A DNA stretch of 64,000 nt from Thalassospira profundimaris (GCF_003326675.1 NZ_JPWF01000006.1:270075-334074); one strand, 5' to 3'; shown: positions 17,473 to 26,793, numbered from the stretch's first letter. Numbers and translations: made by a program. The notes: generated from the letters alone by a model not told the origin.

Positions 17473-19185
17473 ATGCCCCGTTTCCGTTTGTTGCCGCAGG
17501 TTACACGGCTTGCACCCATTGATTATCGCATTGTTCTTGTGGCGCTGGCGGCGTATTTCGCGCTGATTCTCAATACCAGGCTGCTGGGGCATTTTTACGA
17601 CATTCTGGGCGGGCTTGGGGATTATGACCTTGGCTTTGCGATCAGTGCGCCGTTCGTTCTGGTCTTTGCATCGCTTGTTGTCTTTACGCCTTTTTCGTTC
17701 AAATACCTTTTTAAGCCGTTTTTCATTGTCCTGATCCTGATCAGTGCGCTTGCCCATTATGGCATGGCCAAATACGGCATCGTTTTTGATCGTGGCATGA
17801 TCGAAAACGTGGTTGAGACCAACCAGACCGAGGCCTTTTCCTATTTCAGTCTGTCTGCGACCTTGTGGTTTGTTGTGACCGGGATTGTGCCGGCAATTGT
17901 GCTTTTGCTGGTGCCGGTCAGTTATCCGAAAACCGTGTTGCACGGGATCGCACAGCGCTTTGTGATGATTGCGGTGCCGTTGGTGATGCTTGGCGGATTG
18001 GCGGGGCTGTATTTCAAGGATTACGCATCGGTCGGGCGCAACAACAAGGTACTGGGCAAGGAAGTCATCCCGTCCAATTACATCACCGGCACCATTCAAT
18101 ATGTGAAGCGCCGCTATCTTTATGCCGATATGCCGTTTCACAAGATTGGCGAGGATGCGCGCCTTGTGAAACAGTCCGGTGATGAAAAGCCGACCCTGAT
18201 GTTCCTTGTGATCGGGGAAACCGCGCGGGCGCAAAGTGTGGCGGCCAATGGCTATGACCGGCCGACATCACCGTTCACCAGCAAAATCGACGGGCTTCTG
18301 GCGTTTCAGAATGTGCAGTCATGTGGCACGGCAACGGCGGTTTCGGTGCCTTGCATGTTTTCGCCGATGGATCATGCCAATTATGATGGCGAAGCCGCAC
18401 GGCATAGCGAAAGCCTGATGGATGTTCTGAACCGGGCCGGGGTCAAGGTTCTTTGGAAGGATAATGACGAAGGATGCAAAGGGGTGTGTGACCGCATTCC
18501 GACCATCGAAATCGCCGCCAAGGATTTCCCGGAAGACTGCGCACTTGGCACCTGTTTTGACGAGGTGATGTTGCGCAATCTTGATCAGGAAGTGAGCGAC
18601 AAGGCGCAGAACCAGTTGATCGCCTTTCACCTGATGGGCAGCCACGGGCCAACCTATTACAAGCGTTATCCTGACGCGCAACGCGCCTTTGGCCCGGATT
18701 GCCCGCGCAGTGATATTGAAAATTGCACGGCCGAGGAACTGGTCAATACCTATGACAACACCATTCGATATACCGATTATGTTGTTGCCCAGCTGGTCGA
18801 GAAACTGAAAACCTATCAGGACCGGTTTAATACCGTGCTGCTGTATGTTTCCGATCATGGGGAATCACTGGGCGAGGGGGGCTTGTATCTTCATGGGGCG
18901 CCCTATGTCTTTGCACCCGATGAACAAACCCATGTGCCGATGATGATGTGGATGTCGCAAGGCTATCAAACCGCACAGGAGATCGAGGCCGATTGCCTTG
19001 GCGCTGCGGCCCAGAATGCGGCGTTTTCGCACGACAATCTGTTCTCGACCGTGCTGGGTGCGATGAATGTTTCAACGGCGCTTTATCAGCAGCAAAAAGA
19101 CATCCTGGCAACATGCAGCCGACCGGTGATCGAAACGGCACTTGAGACCGGTTCGACCACGCAGGACGCTCTTCAGCGCAATTGA
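17473..19185 (+). CDS. eptA: Lipid A phosphoethanolamine transferase
   Basis: This 570-residue inner-membrane enzyme has about five N-terminal transmembrane helices (residues 15-185) and a periplasmic sulfatase-like domain. Conserved features are VIGETARAQ (metal-binding Glu near 253), the nucleophile Thr in SCGTATAVSVPCMFS near 286, GSHGPTYYKRYP, and SDHGESLGEGGLYLHG (metal-binding Asp and His). It transfers phosphoethanolamine to lipid A and thereby lowers binding of polymyxin and other cationic peptides. A PmrA-like direct repeat upstream points to control by the window's two-component system. Confidence 0.93.
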   Translation: MPRFRLLPQVTRLAPIDYRIVLVALAAYFALILNTRLLGHFYDILGGLGDYDLGFAISAPFVLVFASLVVFTPFSFKYLFKPFFIVLILISALAHYGMAKYGIVFDRGMIENVVETNQTEAFSYFSLSATLWFVVTGIVPAIVLLLVPVSYPKTVLHGIAQRFVMIAVPLVMLGGLAGLYFKDYASVGRNNKVLGKEVIPSNYITGTIQYVKRRYLYADMPFHKIGEDARLVKQSGDEKPTLMFLVIGETARAQSVAANGYDRPTSPFTSKIDGLLAFQNVQSCGTATAVSVPCMFSPMDHANYDGEAARHSESLMDVLNRAGVKVLWKDNDEGCKGVCDRIPTIEIAAKDFPEDCALGTCFDEVMLRNLDQEVSDKAQNQLIAFHLMGSHGPTYYKRYPDAQRAFGPDCPRSDIENCTAEELVNTYDNTIRYTDYVVAQLVEKLKTYQDRFNTVLLYVSDHGESLGEGGLYLHGAPYVFAPDEQTHVPMMMWMSQGYQTAQEIEADCLGAAAQNAAFSHDNLFSTVLGAMNVSTALYQQQKDILATCSRPVIETALETGSTTQDALQRN

Positions 19186-19207
19186 CAATGCGGGGCCTTC
19201 GTATTAG

Positions 19208-19232
19208 TTGAGTTTACTCAGTGAGTGCACTT
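19208..19232. promoter_or_regulatory. Overlapping inverted repeats, candidate TetR operator
   Basis: TGAGTTTACTCA is a perfect palindrome. Its right arm starts a second one, ACTCAGTGAGT, and then TGAGTGCACT follows. This clustered TGAGT/ACTCA symmetry lies 20-40 bp before the TetR gene and probably covers its promoter. Confidence 0.6.
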
Positions 19233-19250
19233 GACCAATAGGAGGCCCCG

Positions 19251-19871
19251 ATGAGCATTCGGGCAAACCAACGCCAAGAAACCCGCCAAAAGATCCTTGA
19301 GGCGGCACGCAGTTGTCTGGAAAGCGGTGATTTGCAAAGCGCATCAACGCGCGAGATCGCCAAGCGGGCCGGGGTTGCCGAGGGCACGATTTTCCATCAT
19401 TTCGCGACCAAGGAAGAACTGGTTCTGTGCTGCATCGGTGCGCAGATGGCCGAGGCGATTGAAAAGGGTCTTTATACGATGGATCCGGAATGGTGCTTTG
19501 TCGACAAGCTGATGCATGTAGCATCCTATCGCTTTGCCCAGATCGGCCTGCATCCTGGGGTCTGGACCGTTATCATGCAACAGATGGCCTTTACCCCGCG
19601 CAAAGGGGCGGTCAATGACGTGATGAAAAGCAGCGGCCTGATCAGGGCGATTGATGATCTGATCGAGGAAGCCCAGTTTTGTGGCGAGCTAAATCCCAAT
19701 CTTGCGCCTACCATGATCCGCAAAAGCCTGATGGCGCTGTTCCTGTTTACGGTCCACGAACATATGAGCACGCAGAATTTCGACTGCGAGGACATGTGCG
19801 CGACCCTGCGCGAATTGATTGAAGTGCAGACTGTGGGGCTGTGGGCCAGCAAGCCGGAACTTGCGGCCTAG
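19251..19871 (+). CDS. TetR/AcrR-family transcriptional regulator
   Basis: This 206-residue protein has the TetR helix-turn-helix at about residues 9-55, with STREIAKRAGVAEGTIFHHF as the recognition region. A divergent all-helical ligand domain follows. A strong AGGAGG site precedes the ATG. The cluster of TGAGT/ACTCA palindromes immediately upstream suggests autorepression. No efflux gene is adjacent downstream (yjbQ is convergent), so its other targets lie elsewhere. Family assignment is firm and the ligand unknown. Confidence 0.92.
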   Translation: MSIRANQRQETRQKILEAARSCLESGDLQSASTREIAKRAGVAEGTIFHHFATKEELVLCCIGAQMAEAIEKGLYTMDPEWCFVDKLMHVASYRFAQIGLHPGVWTVIMQQMAFTPRKGAVNDVMKSSGLIRAIDDLIEEAQFCGELNPNLAPTMIRKSLMALFLFTVHEHMSTQNFDCEDMCATLRELIEVQTVGLWASKPELAA

Positions 19872-19892
19872 GCACGGTGCAAAGCAGGCCGG

Positions 19893-20315
19893 TTATTCCC
19901 CGATCAGATGCAGGATGACTTGGCGGCGGTGCGGGGCGTGGCGGTGTTCGAACAGATAGATGCCCTGCCAGGTGCCAAGCATGGCAAAACCGTCAGCGAC
20001 CGGGATGGTAAGTGACACATCGGTCAGGGCCGATTTGATGTGGGCGGGCATATCGTCCGGGCCTTCGCAGGTATGGCGATAGAGGCTTGGATTTTCCTGA
20101 ACCAGCCGGGCAAAGAATGTTTCCAGATCAAGACGGACATCGGGGTCAGCATTTTCCTGAATGGTCAGGCTTGCCGATGTGTGGCGGACAAAGACCGTCA
20201 GTTGCCCGCAAGTGATGCCGGTTCGGGCAACCCATGACTGTATCTGATCGGTGATTTCAGTCAGTCCCTGATCATTTGTTTTGACGTCCAGCGTGAATTG
20301 ATCCTGACGCAGCAT
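19893..20315 (-). CDS. yjbQ: YjbQ family (UPF0047) protein
   Basis: This 140-residue protein is full length for the YjbQ/UPF0047 family. The motif HTSASLTIQENADPDV is present, as is GTWQGIYLFEHRHAPHRR with its conserved metal-site histidines. The E. coli homologue has weak thiamine-phosphate synthase activity, but the physiological role is not settled. It is monocistronic and convergent with the TetR gene. Confidence 0.9.
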   Translation of the reverse strand: MLRQDQFTLDVKTNDQGLTEITDQIQSWVARTGITCGQLTVFVRHTSASLTIQENADPDVRLDLETFFARLVQENPSLYRHTCEGPDDMPAHIKSALTDVSLTIPVADGFAMLGTWQGIYLFEHRHAPHRRQVILHLIGE

Positions 20316-20518
20316 GATGGTTCATCCGGTGGTGTTGTTGATGGCAATGTAATCGTAAAAGTCCGGACGGGATGTGACAAGTGTGCCGCCGTGAATATTG
20401 GCGATCTAACGAAAAATACAATCGAAACAAATGCGTAGGACGTGCCACAATATTGCCACTTGACCACGGCTGGTTGCGGGCTTAACGATTTGGCGTTTAA
20501 TTTCGATGGAAAAATCCG

Positions 20519-20839
20519 TTGCGTTTTATTGCCTGTATCCTTGTGCTGATGATGAGCCTGACAGTGTTGCTGTCGGGGCATGGCACCGTGCAGGCGCATG
20601 ACGGCGGATCAGGCCAGGCACATCACACGATGATAAGTGATATCGCACAGCCGGTTTCCCACGATCCATTTTCATCCCATGCCGATATTTGCGGCATGAC
20701 GGTATGTGGACCGTTTATCGAAGATCACAGCGCAACCGCGATGTTCATGCCGGTTGTTACGACTGTGACCTATTGGGTCAAGGATTTGCCCCTTGTTTCC
20801 GCGGATGCGGATGGCAGCTATAAGCCGCCGCGCGCCTGA
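20519..20839 (+). CDS. Small exported His/Met-containing protein at the head of the copper operon
   Basis: This 106-residue protein appears to start with TTG. No in-frame ATG precedes the hydrophobic signal segment FIACILVLMMSLTVLL, and the ribosome site is weak. The mature part holds His and Met residues and a Cys pair (ADICGMTVCGPF), compatible with metal binding. It stands first in a gene series with a cupredoxin, CopA and CopB, a position like that of CopL in some other copper operons, but I see no clear sequence match to that family. Function inferred from context only. Confidence 0.6.
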   Translation: MRFIACILVLMMSLTVLLSGHGTVQAHDGGSGQAHHTMISDIAQPVSHDPFSSHADICGMTVCGPFIEDHSATAMFMPVVTTVTYWVKDLPLVSADADGSYKPPRA

Positions 20840-20963
20840 AAATAATCCCGTTTTAAAGAAAACGCCGTCGTTTGTTTGATCCCCAATGGGCAAACAGCAA
20901 AGCATGCGCACGTGTTTGTGCAACGGCGGCAATCATTCTGATGATTATTTTCAGGAGCATGAT

Positions 20964-21521
20964 ATGCCCAATTTCAAAACGTCTTTCGTTGCCCGTCTTG
21001 TCCTTTCAACCGCGATTATCGGCACCTTGATGACCGCCCCGGTGGCAAGTTTTGCCAGCCCCGGTCACGGGATGGAAAACATCAATATCGGCGCGCCGGG
21101 CAAGGCCGCCGATGTCACCCGCACCATCAAAATCACGATGGAAGACAATTTCTTTGATATGGAAACCATCGAAGTGCGGGCCGATGAAACCGTGAAGTTC
21201 CAGATCGAGAACAAGGGTGAATTCGTCCATGAATTCAATCTTGGAACGGCGGCCATGCATGCCAATCATCAGAAAGAAATGATGATGATGATGGAACATG
21301 GCGCGCTTGATGCCGACAAAATCCATATGGACAAGATGAAGATGGATATGGGCAACGGCATGACCATGGAACATGACGATCCCAACAGTGTTCTTCTTGA
21401 ACCCGGAAAAACCGCCGAGATCATCTGGACATTCCCGGCTGATACCGAGCTTGAATTCGCCTGCAACGTGCCCGGCCACTATGAAAGCGGCATGATGGGC
21501 AAGGTCCGTTTGCAGTCATAA
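20964..21521 (+). CDS. Periplasmic cupredoxin (plastocyanin/azurin-like copper protein)
   Basis: This 185-residue exported protein has a signal peptide (about 1-33) and a cupredoxin fold. The type 1 copper ligands are visible: His in GEFVHEFNLG, and Cys, His and Met in FACNVPGHYESGMMG near the C-terminus. An inserted Met/His-rich loop (about residues 100-140) may bind extra copper. Start ATG 20964 has TCAGGAG upstream. A perfect repeat AATCAT-TCTG-ATGATT ends 18 bp before the start. It precedes copA and probably carries or sequesters periplasmic copper. Confidence 0.88.
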   Translation: MPNFKTSFVARLVLSTAIIGTLMTAPVASFASPGHGMENINIGAPGKAADVTRTIKITMEDNFFDMETIEVRADETVKFQIENKGEFVHEFNLGTAAMHANHQKEMMMMMEHGALDADKIHMDKMKMDMGNGMTMEHDDPNSVLLEPGKTAEIIWTFPADTELEFACNVPGHYESGMMGKVRLQS

Positions 21522-21600
21522 ACCAGCCGGTTTGCGGTGCCAGAGGCCGGGGTTTTCCCCCGTGCCTCTGGCATTTCCGAGTGTTTTGGGAATTTATCAG

Positions 21601-23301
21601 ATGAAATATCAAACTGTGAAAAGCACCCTTTTGGGGGCGCTGGCGGTGCTTGCGTTGTCTTCGGCAAGTCAGGCGGCGAAATATGACCTTTCGGTCGATT
21701 ACGTGACCATTGATACCGGCGAGATGAAAACGCGCGGTATCGGTTATAACGGGTCATCGCCCGGGCCGACCTTGCGGTTCAGGGAAGGCGAGGAAGCGGT
21801 GATCAATGTCACCAATAATCTGGATGAAGCGACATCGATCCACTGGCATGGCTTGATCCTGCCCTATCAGATGGACGGGGTGCCGGGCATCAGTTTCCCC
21901 GGTATCGAGCCGGGCGAGACTTTTACCTATCGCATTCCGGTTTCGCAAAGCGGGACCTACTGGTTCCACAGCCATTCCGGTTTTCAGGAGCCGGACGGGG
22001 CTTATGGATCAATCATTATCGAACCGCAAAAGCGAGAGCCGTTCAAATTTGACCGCGAATATGTCGTGGTTCTGAAGGACAAGCATCCGCATTCCGGGGA
22101 GCGCATTTTGCGCAATCTGAAAATGATGCCGGACTATTACAACCGCAAACAGCGCACCCTTGGCGACTTCTTTGAGGATGTGTCGAAAAACGGTCTTGGT
22201 GCGACCCTGTCGGAACGCGGTGACTGGGGATCGATGCGGATGATGCCAACCGATATCGAGGATGTGCAGGGCTTTGTCGGCCTGATCAATGGCATGTCGC
22301 CCGATCAGAACTGGACCGGGTTGTTCAAGCCCGATGAACGAGTACGACTGCGTTTCATCAATGCATCGGCGATGACCTATTTCGATGTGCGGATACCCGG
22401 TCTTGAAATGACGGTGGTGCAGGCGGACGGCAATAATGTGCAACCGGTCAAAGTCGATGAGTTTCGCATTTCGGTTGCGGAAACCTATGACGTGATTGTC
22501 CAGCCCAAGGAAGACAAGGCCTATCCGATTTTGGCGGAATCGATGGGGCGGTCGGGCTTTGCCCTTGCCACCCTTGCACCGCGACAAGGAATGCGGGCCG
22601 AGATGCCGGAACTGCGCACCGAGGCACCGTTGCTGACCATGGCCGATATGGGCATGAGCCACGGCGATATGGCCGGAATGGATCATGGGGCGATGACAAG
22701 CGTTGATCCGTCCGGCGATGACAAGGATGCGATGGCCGGTATGGACCATTCGAACATGGCGGGCATGGATCATTCAAATATGGATATGGGCGAAAAGGCC
22801 GATCCGTTTTATGCCGCGGGCAGCGGTTTGATCCCCAAGGCGGCAAATGGCGGCAAGTTCCTGTCCTATGCCGATCTTAAGGCTCAAAAGCCGCTTTATG
22901 CCGAACGTCCGGCCACCCGCGAGATCGAGTTGCGCCTTACCGGGAATATGGAACGCTATAGCTGGTCGATCAATGGCGTGAAATACGAGGATGCCGAACC
23001 GATCCGTCTGAAATACGGCGAACGGGTGCGGTTCAAGTTTGTGAATGAAACCATGATGACCCACCCGATGCATCTGCATGGCATGTGGTCGATCCTTGAT
23101 ACCGGCAAGGGGAAATGGAACCCGGTCAAGCACACGATCAGCATCAATCCCGGCACCACGGTCTATTCGGAAACCGAAGTCGATGAACCCGGCGAATGGG
23201 CATTCCATTGTCATCTGAGCTACCACATGGCGACGGGAATGTTCCGCAAAGTCATTGTCGAAGGCGGGCCGACGGTCGCCGAACTTGAGAACGGGAAATA
23301 A
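21601..23301 (+). CDS. copA: Multicopper oxidase, copper resistance protein CopA
   Basis: This is a 566-residue periplasmic multicopper oxidase. The copper motifs are HWHGLILP and WFHSHSGFQ in the first domain and HPMHLHGMW and WAFHCHLSYHMATGM in the last, together giving the type 1, 2 and 3 sites. A Met/His-rich segment with repeats such as AGMDHSNM lies between domains (about residues 340-400). The signal peptide looks Sec-type, because the twin arginine usual in CopA is missing. It probably oxidises Cu(I) to the less toxic Cu(II). It is followed after 6 bp by copB. Confidence 0.92.
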   Translation: MKYQTVKSTLLGALAVLALSSASQAAKYDLSVDYVTIDTGEMKTRGIGYNGSSPGPTLRFREGEEAVINVTNNLDEATSIHWHGLILPYQMDGVPGISFPGIEPGETFTYRIPVSQSGTYWFHSHSGFQEPDGAYGSIIIEPQKREPFKFDREYVVVLKDKHPHSGERILRNLKMMPDYYNRKQRTLGDFFEDVSKNGLGATLSERGDWGSMRMMPTDIEDVQGFVGLINGMSPDQNWTGLFKPDERVRLRFINASAMTYFDVRIPGLEMTVVQADGNNVQPVKVDEFRISVAETYDVIVQPKEDKAYPILAESMGRSGFALATLAPRQGMRAEMPELRTEAPLLTMADMGMSHGDMAGMDHGAMTSVDPSGDDKDAMAGMDHSNMAGMDHSNMDMGEKADPFYAAGSGLIPKAANGGKFLSYADLKAQKPLYAERPATREIELRLTGNMERYSWSINGVKYEDAEPIRLKYGERVRFKFVNETMMTHPMHLHGMWSILDTGKGKWNPVKHTISINPGTTVYSETEVDEPGEWAFHCHLSYHMATGMFRKVIVEGGPTVAELENGK

Positions 23302-23307
23302 TCCATC

Positions 23308-24033
23308 ATGAAAACACACAATCAGATGAAAAAGGGTGCGGTTACGGCCCTTGTGATGGCGTTTGTTCCGGTGGTCGGGCAGGCGGCAGAAGGCAAAATC
23401 TATTACGGGTTCCAGGCCGAGCAGTTTGAATATCGCATTGGCGATGAAAACGAAAAACGCGTGGTCTGGGATGCGGATGCCTTTGTCGGCACGGACGAGC
23501 TTAAGCTGCGCTGGCAAGGTGAAGGCGAACGCGACCTTGATGCCGATATCAATGAAAAACTTGAAAACCGGCTGGTGCTGCAAACCCCGATTAGCGATTT
23601 TTTCGATGCCAAGGCCGGGGTCCGGCTTGATACCCCGACAGGGACGGATCGCTGGTATGGATCGGTCGGGGTCATGGGGCTTGCGCCGCAATGGTTTGAA
23701 ATTGATGCCGATCTGTTCGTGAGCGAAACCGGTGATGGTTCGGCGCGGCTTGATGTCGAATATGAGGGGCTGATTACCAACCGGCTGGTCCTGACACCAT
23801 CGTTCGAGATCAATGCGGCCTTTTCCGAGGATCGGGAAATCGAGGTTGGCAAGGGGATTTCAAGTGCCGAGATTGGGTTGCGGCTTAGTTACGATCTGAT
23901 TGACCGGGCTGTGTCGCCCTATATCGGTGTGTCCTATGAACGGAAGTTCGGGGATACGGCCGACTTTGCCAAACATGACGGCGAAGATTACGAGGCGACC
24001 TATTTCGTGACCGGACTTCGTTTGATGTTCTAG
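23308..24033 (+). CDS. copB: Copper resistance protein CopB (outer membrane)
   Basis: This 241-residue protein has a signal peptide (about 1-27). The mature part matches CopB: it begins YYGFQAEQFEYRIGDENE, and DELKLRWQGEGERD and YIGVSYERKFGDTADFA follow, with a C-terminal Phe as in beta-barrel proteins. The long Met/His-rich N-terminal repeat found in many CopB proteins is missing, so this is the short form. It acts with CopA in copper resistance at the cell envelope. Confidence 0.92.
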   Translation: MKTHNQMKKGAVTALVMAFVPVVGQAAEGKIYYGFQAEQFEYRIGDENEKRVVWDADAFVGTDELKLRWQGEGERDLDADINEKLENRLVLQTPISDFFDAKAGVRLDTPTGTDRWYGSVGVMGLAPQWFEIDADLFVSETGDGSARLDVEYEGLITNRLVLTPSFEINAAFSEDREIEVGKGISSAEIGLRLSYDLIDRAVSPYIGVSYERKFGDTADFAKHDGEDYEATYFVTGLRLMF

Positions 24034-24053
24034 GGGCGTCATAGCGCATAAGG

Positions 24054-24084
24054 AAAGGCCGGAAGAGACCTCTTCCGGCCTTTT
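24054..24084. terminator. Bidirectional terminator between copB and the dioxygenase gene
   Basis: AAAGGCCGGAAGA pairs with TCTTCCGGCCTTT over a very short loop, with T tracts in both directions. It separates two convergent genes. Confidence 0.88.
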
Positions 24085-24105
24085 CGCTGGGGACGCGATG
24101 GCAGG

Positions 24106-24933
24106 TCAGGCAGCCTGGCGGTTGCCGTCGGGATCGTTAAAGCGCAATGCCGTCATGGCGAGGCTTCCGAATTCGTAGCTGTTGTGAAGCAGGGCGGCGC
24201 TGAAACCTTCGGGGGCGGCACCAAGTGCGACATAAAGCGGCATCAGGTGATCATCCTCGGGATGGGACATTTTTGCGCCGGGGGCCGTGCCGCGATAATC
24301 AAGCAGGGCATCGATATCGCCATCATTGATTTTACCCAGCATCCAGTCGGTGAAATCGGTTGCCCAGTTTTCCGGCGGGCCTTCGTTGAAATCAATGGCG
24401 CGCAGATTGTGGGTCATCGCACCACTGGCGACAACCAGAACACCAAGATCACGCAGACTGCGCAGTTTTTTGCCCAGTTCATAATGTTCTTTGGGGCCGC
24501 CACGACCCAGCATGGAAAGCTGAAACACCGGAATGTCGGCATTCGGGCGGGCCAGATACATTGGCATCCATGCCCCGTGATCAAGACCACGGGTGCTGTC
24601 GGTGGCGATGCCGATCTGATCGGCGATCTGCTGTGCCAGGGCCGGGTCGCCGGCAACGTTATATTGCAATTCGTAGAGCGGTTTCGGGAAACCATAGAAA
24701 TCATGAATGGTTTCCTGGCGCGGTGCGGTCGAGATGGTCGGTTCACCGGTTTGCCAGTGGGCAGAGACGATCAGGATTGCGCGCACGCCATCGGTCAGAC
24801 GCGACAACTCGCCGATAAAGAAATCATAGGCAGGTGTGCTTTGACGCGCGACCACCATCGGAGAGCCGTGGGAAATAAAAATCGGCGCAAGGCTTTGGGC
24901 GGTGCTGCCGGAATTGGGGGATGAATGGGTCAT
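24106..24933 (-). CDS. LigB-family class III extradiol dioxygenase (DODA/YgiD-like)
   Basis: This 275-residue enzyme has the metal-binding His of FISHGSPM near residue 22, SAHWQTGEPT near 60, LDHGAWMPMYL near 120 and SHPEDDHLMPLYVALGA near 225. These are the hallmarks of the 4,5-DOPA dioxygenase extradiol group (YgiD/ZupT-linked in E. coli). It cleaves an aromatic catechol-type ring using non-heme iron or zinc. The natural substrate is unknown. It is divergent from an AraC regulator, separated by 208 bp. Confidence 0.9.
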   Translation of the reverse strand: MTHSSPNSGSTAQSLAPIFISHGSPMVVARQSTPAYDFFIGELSRLTDGVRAILIVSAHWQTGEPTISTAPRQETIHDFYGFPKPLYELQYNVAGDPALAQQIADQIGIATDSTRGLDHGAWMPMYLARPNADIPVFQLSMLGRGGPKEHYELGKKLRSLRDLGVLVVASGAMTHNLRAIDFNEGPPENWATDFTDWMLGKINDGDIDALLDYRGTAPGAKMSHPEDDHLMPLYVALGAAPEGFSAALLHNSYEFGSLAMTALRFNDPDGNRQAA

Positions 24934-25141
24934 AAGCGTATCCCGGTTATGAAACTGTTGTCCTTAATATGGACCTGTCATGTGCCCGAGACCAGATGCG
25001 GTTTGGCAACAGTCTGTTGCCATCTGTGCGATGGGGGATGCGTCAGGTTTTCAGAGTGTAAAAGATGAATGACCTTGAAAATAGCCTGAAATTATAGTAG
25101 GTTAACAGGTGTGATTGTTCTTTTCGCAGGACGCATTTTGG

Positions 25142-26194
25142 ATGGGCCAGCAACCGGCACCCAGAAGCAAGATACTTGAAAAATCGGTTTTCTCGCTTGA
25201 TGAGCTTCCGACCGGGCAACAGTTTGAAGTCTGGAAAGACAGTATCAATTGCGTCTATGCCGTCGATACCAGCAGCCAGAACCGCAAGGACGGATTTAAG
25301 GCCAACCTGAATTCATGGTGCCACAAGGACATGGTGATGGTGCAGGCGCAAAGCCAGTCCCAGCAATTTGTCCGATCCGCCCAGATGGCAGGCCGTGATG
25401 GCCTTGATCATTACAATGTGCAGCTTTTTACCAGCGGACATGTCGCCGCCGAAAAAGGGCTGGGCGGTGATACCATTCGACATGGCGGGTTGCTTTTACT
25501 TGATCTGGCGCAGCCGACAGAGGCGCAAACCAGTTCCTTTAATTCCTTGCATCTGTTCTTGCCGCGCCGGCTTATGGAAGATCAGCTGACCAATCCTGAT
25601 GACCATAATTTGCGCTTTATGTCAGAGCGTGATCCGCTGGTGCGGATGGTTCATGACCAGATTTTATCCCTGCATCATCATATTGATTTGCTTAATGATG
25701 AACAGATTGCGGTTGTGCAGCAGTCGATTGTCATGATGCTGGTGGCCTGCATGAACGGGGTGTCGGGCGAGAATGGCGAAAGCAATGCCATCCGCATGGA
25801 CCTTGATAAGCTGGTCAGGGCGCGGCGCTATTTCCGGCAAAACATGTTATCGGCCGATTTGACGCCGCAACTGGCAGCATCCGATCTTGGCATGTCGCGC
25901 AGCCATCTTTATCAGCTGTTTGCGCAATATGGCGGGGTGAACCAGTATCTGCGCGATATGCGGTTGCGCCACGGGCTTAAATTGTTAAGTGATCCGGCCA
26001 AACGCAGCAGTTCGATCTATGACATTGCCCTTGAATGCGGCTATGCGACCGATGCCGGGTTTATTCGGGCCTTTCGCAATCGCTATGAGGTTACGCCGGG
26101 TGATGTGCGGGCAGGCGTCGCCCCGCGAACGAGCGGACCGGAAAGCGGGCCAATTGATCATCGTTATGAAAACTGGATCCATGGCCTGAGTTGA
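25142..26194 (+). CDS. AraC-family transcriptional regulator
   Basis: This 350-residue protein has an N-terminal AraC_binding_2-type domain (about 20-200) and a C-terminal double helix-turn-helix (about 235-335): LAASDLGMSRSHLYQLFAQY and SIYDIALECGYATDAGFIR-like. The ATG at 25142 is preceded by CAGGACG. A slightly longer frame upstream has no better start. It is divergent from the dioxygenase gene and convergent with the isochorismatase-like gene, so either could be a target, but no operator is evident. Confidence 0.88.
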   Translation: MGQQPAPRSKILEKSVFSLDELPTGQQFEVWKDSINCVYAVDTSSQNRKDGFKANLNSWCHKDMVMVQAQSQSQQFVRSAQMAGRDGLDHYNVQLFTSGHVAAEKGLGGDTIRHGGLLLLDLAQPTEAQTSSFNSLHLFLPRRLMEDQLTNPDDHNLRFMSERDPLVRMVHDQILSLHHHIDLLNDEQIAVVQQSIVMMLVACMNGVSGENGESNAIRMDLDKLVRARRYFRQNMLSADLTPQLAASDLGMSRSHLYQLFAQYGGVNQYLRDMRLRHGLKLLSDPAKRSSSIYDIALECGYATDAGFIRAFRNRYEVTPGDVRAGVAPRTSGPESGPIDHRYENWIHGLS

Positions 26195-26229
26195 TGCCAA
26201 ATTGCCCGGCCCGGCCCGGACTGGTTCTG

Positions 26230-26793
26230 TCAGGCCAGGGCGGACAGGACGGCGGTGCTGTCTGTCAGTTGGCAATATTCCGACGCCAGAACCGCGGCGT
26301 AGAGATCAAAAACATCCTGTGCCGGGAAAGTCCGGCCGTTGGCATCGGTGACATCAATTGCCGTGGTCGCATCAAGCGGCAACCAGTTTTCAAATCCCAG
26401 ACAATGGGCCATGCGGATGGTGACATCCAGCGAGTTATGGATCACAACCCCGGTAAAGATCAGGCGTTTGATGCCGTGGTCACGCAGATGTTGTTCAAGG
26501 GGCGTTCCGACAAAGGCGCAGTTTTGCTGCTTGGCAATCACGGTTTCGCCATCACGCGGTGTGACCTCGTCCTTGAACGGTTGTCCGGGGCCATTGACAT
26601 AGAAGCTTGAGGCCGGATTGGCGTCTTCGTGGCGGATATGAATGACCGGAAGATTTTCCGACCGAAAGGCCGCCAGCAGTTTGGCAATCACATCGGCATA
26701 ACCGGGATTGTTTTTGGCATTCCAGCGCGGATGATCCATCGCCTTTTGCACATCAAGAACGATCAATGCCGAAGAAGTGTCAAGCAGGGACAT
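26230..26793 (-). CDS. Isochorismatase-like hydrolase with Ser at the usual catalytic Cys position
   Basis: This is a 187-residue member of the isochorismatase/cysteine-hydrolase superfamily. The catalytic Asp is in LIVLDVQKAM (about residue 14) and the Lys probably in VIAKQQNCAF. The cis-peptide/nucleophile region reads FTGVVIHNSLDVTIRMA, so Ser stands where most members have Cys. Relatives with NS at this position occur, so it may be a distinct subgroup and not a dead enzyme. It is divergent from the barrel/ABC/NnrS operon. Substrate unknown. Confidence 0.82.
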   Translation of the reverse strand: MSLLDTSSALIVLDVQKAMDHPRWNAKNNPGYADVIAKLLAAFRSENLPVIHIRHEDANPASSFYVNGPGQPFKDEVTPRDGETVIAKQQNCAFVGTPLEQHLRDHGIKRLIFTGVVIHNSLDVTIRMAHCLGFENWLPLDATTAIDVTDANGRTFPAQDVFDLYAAVLASEYCQLTDSTAVLSALA

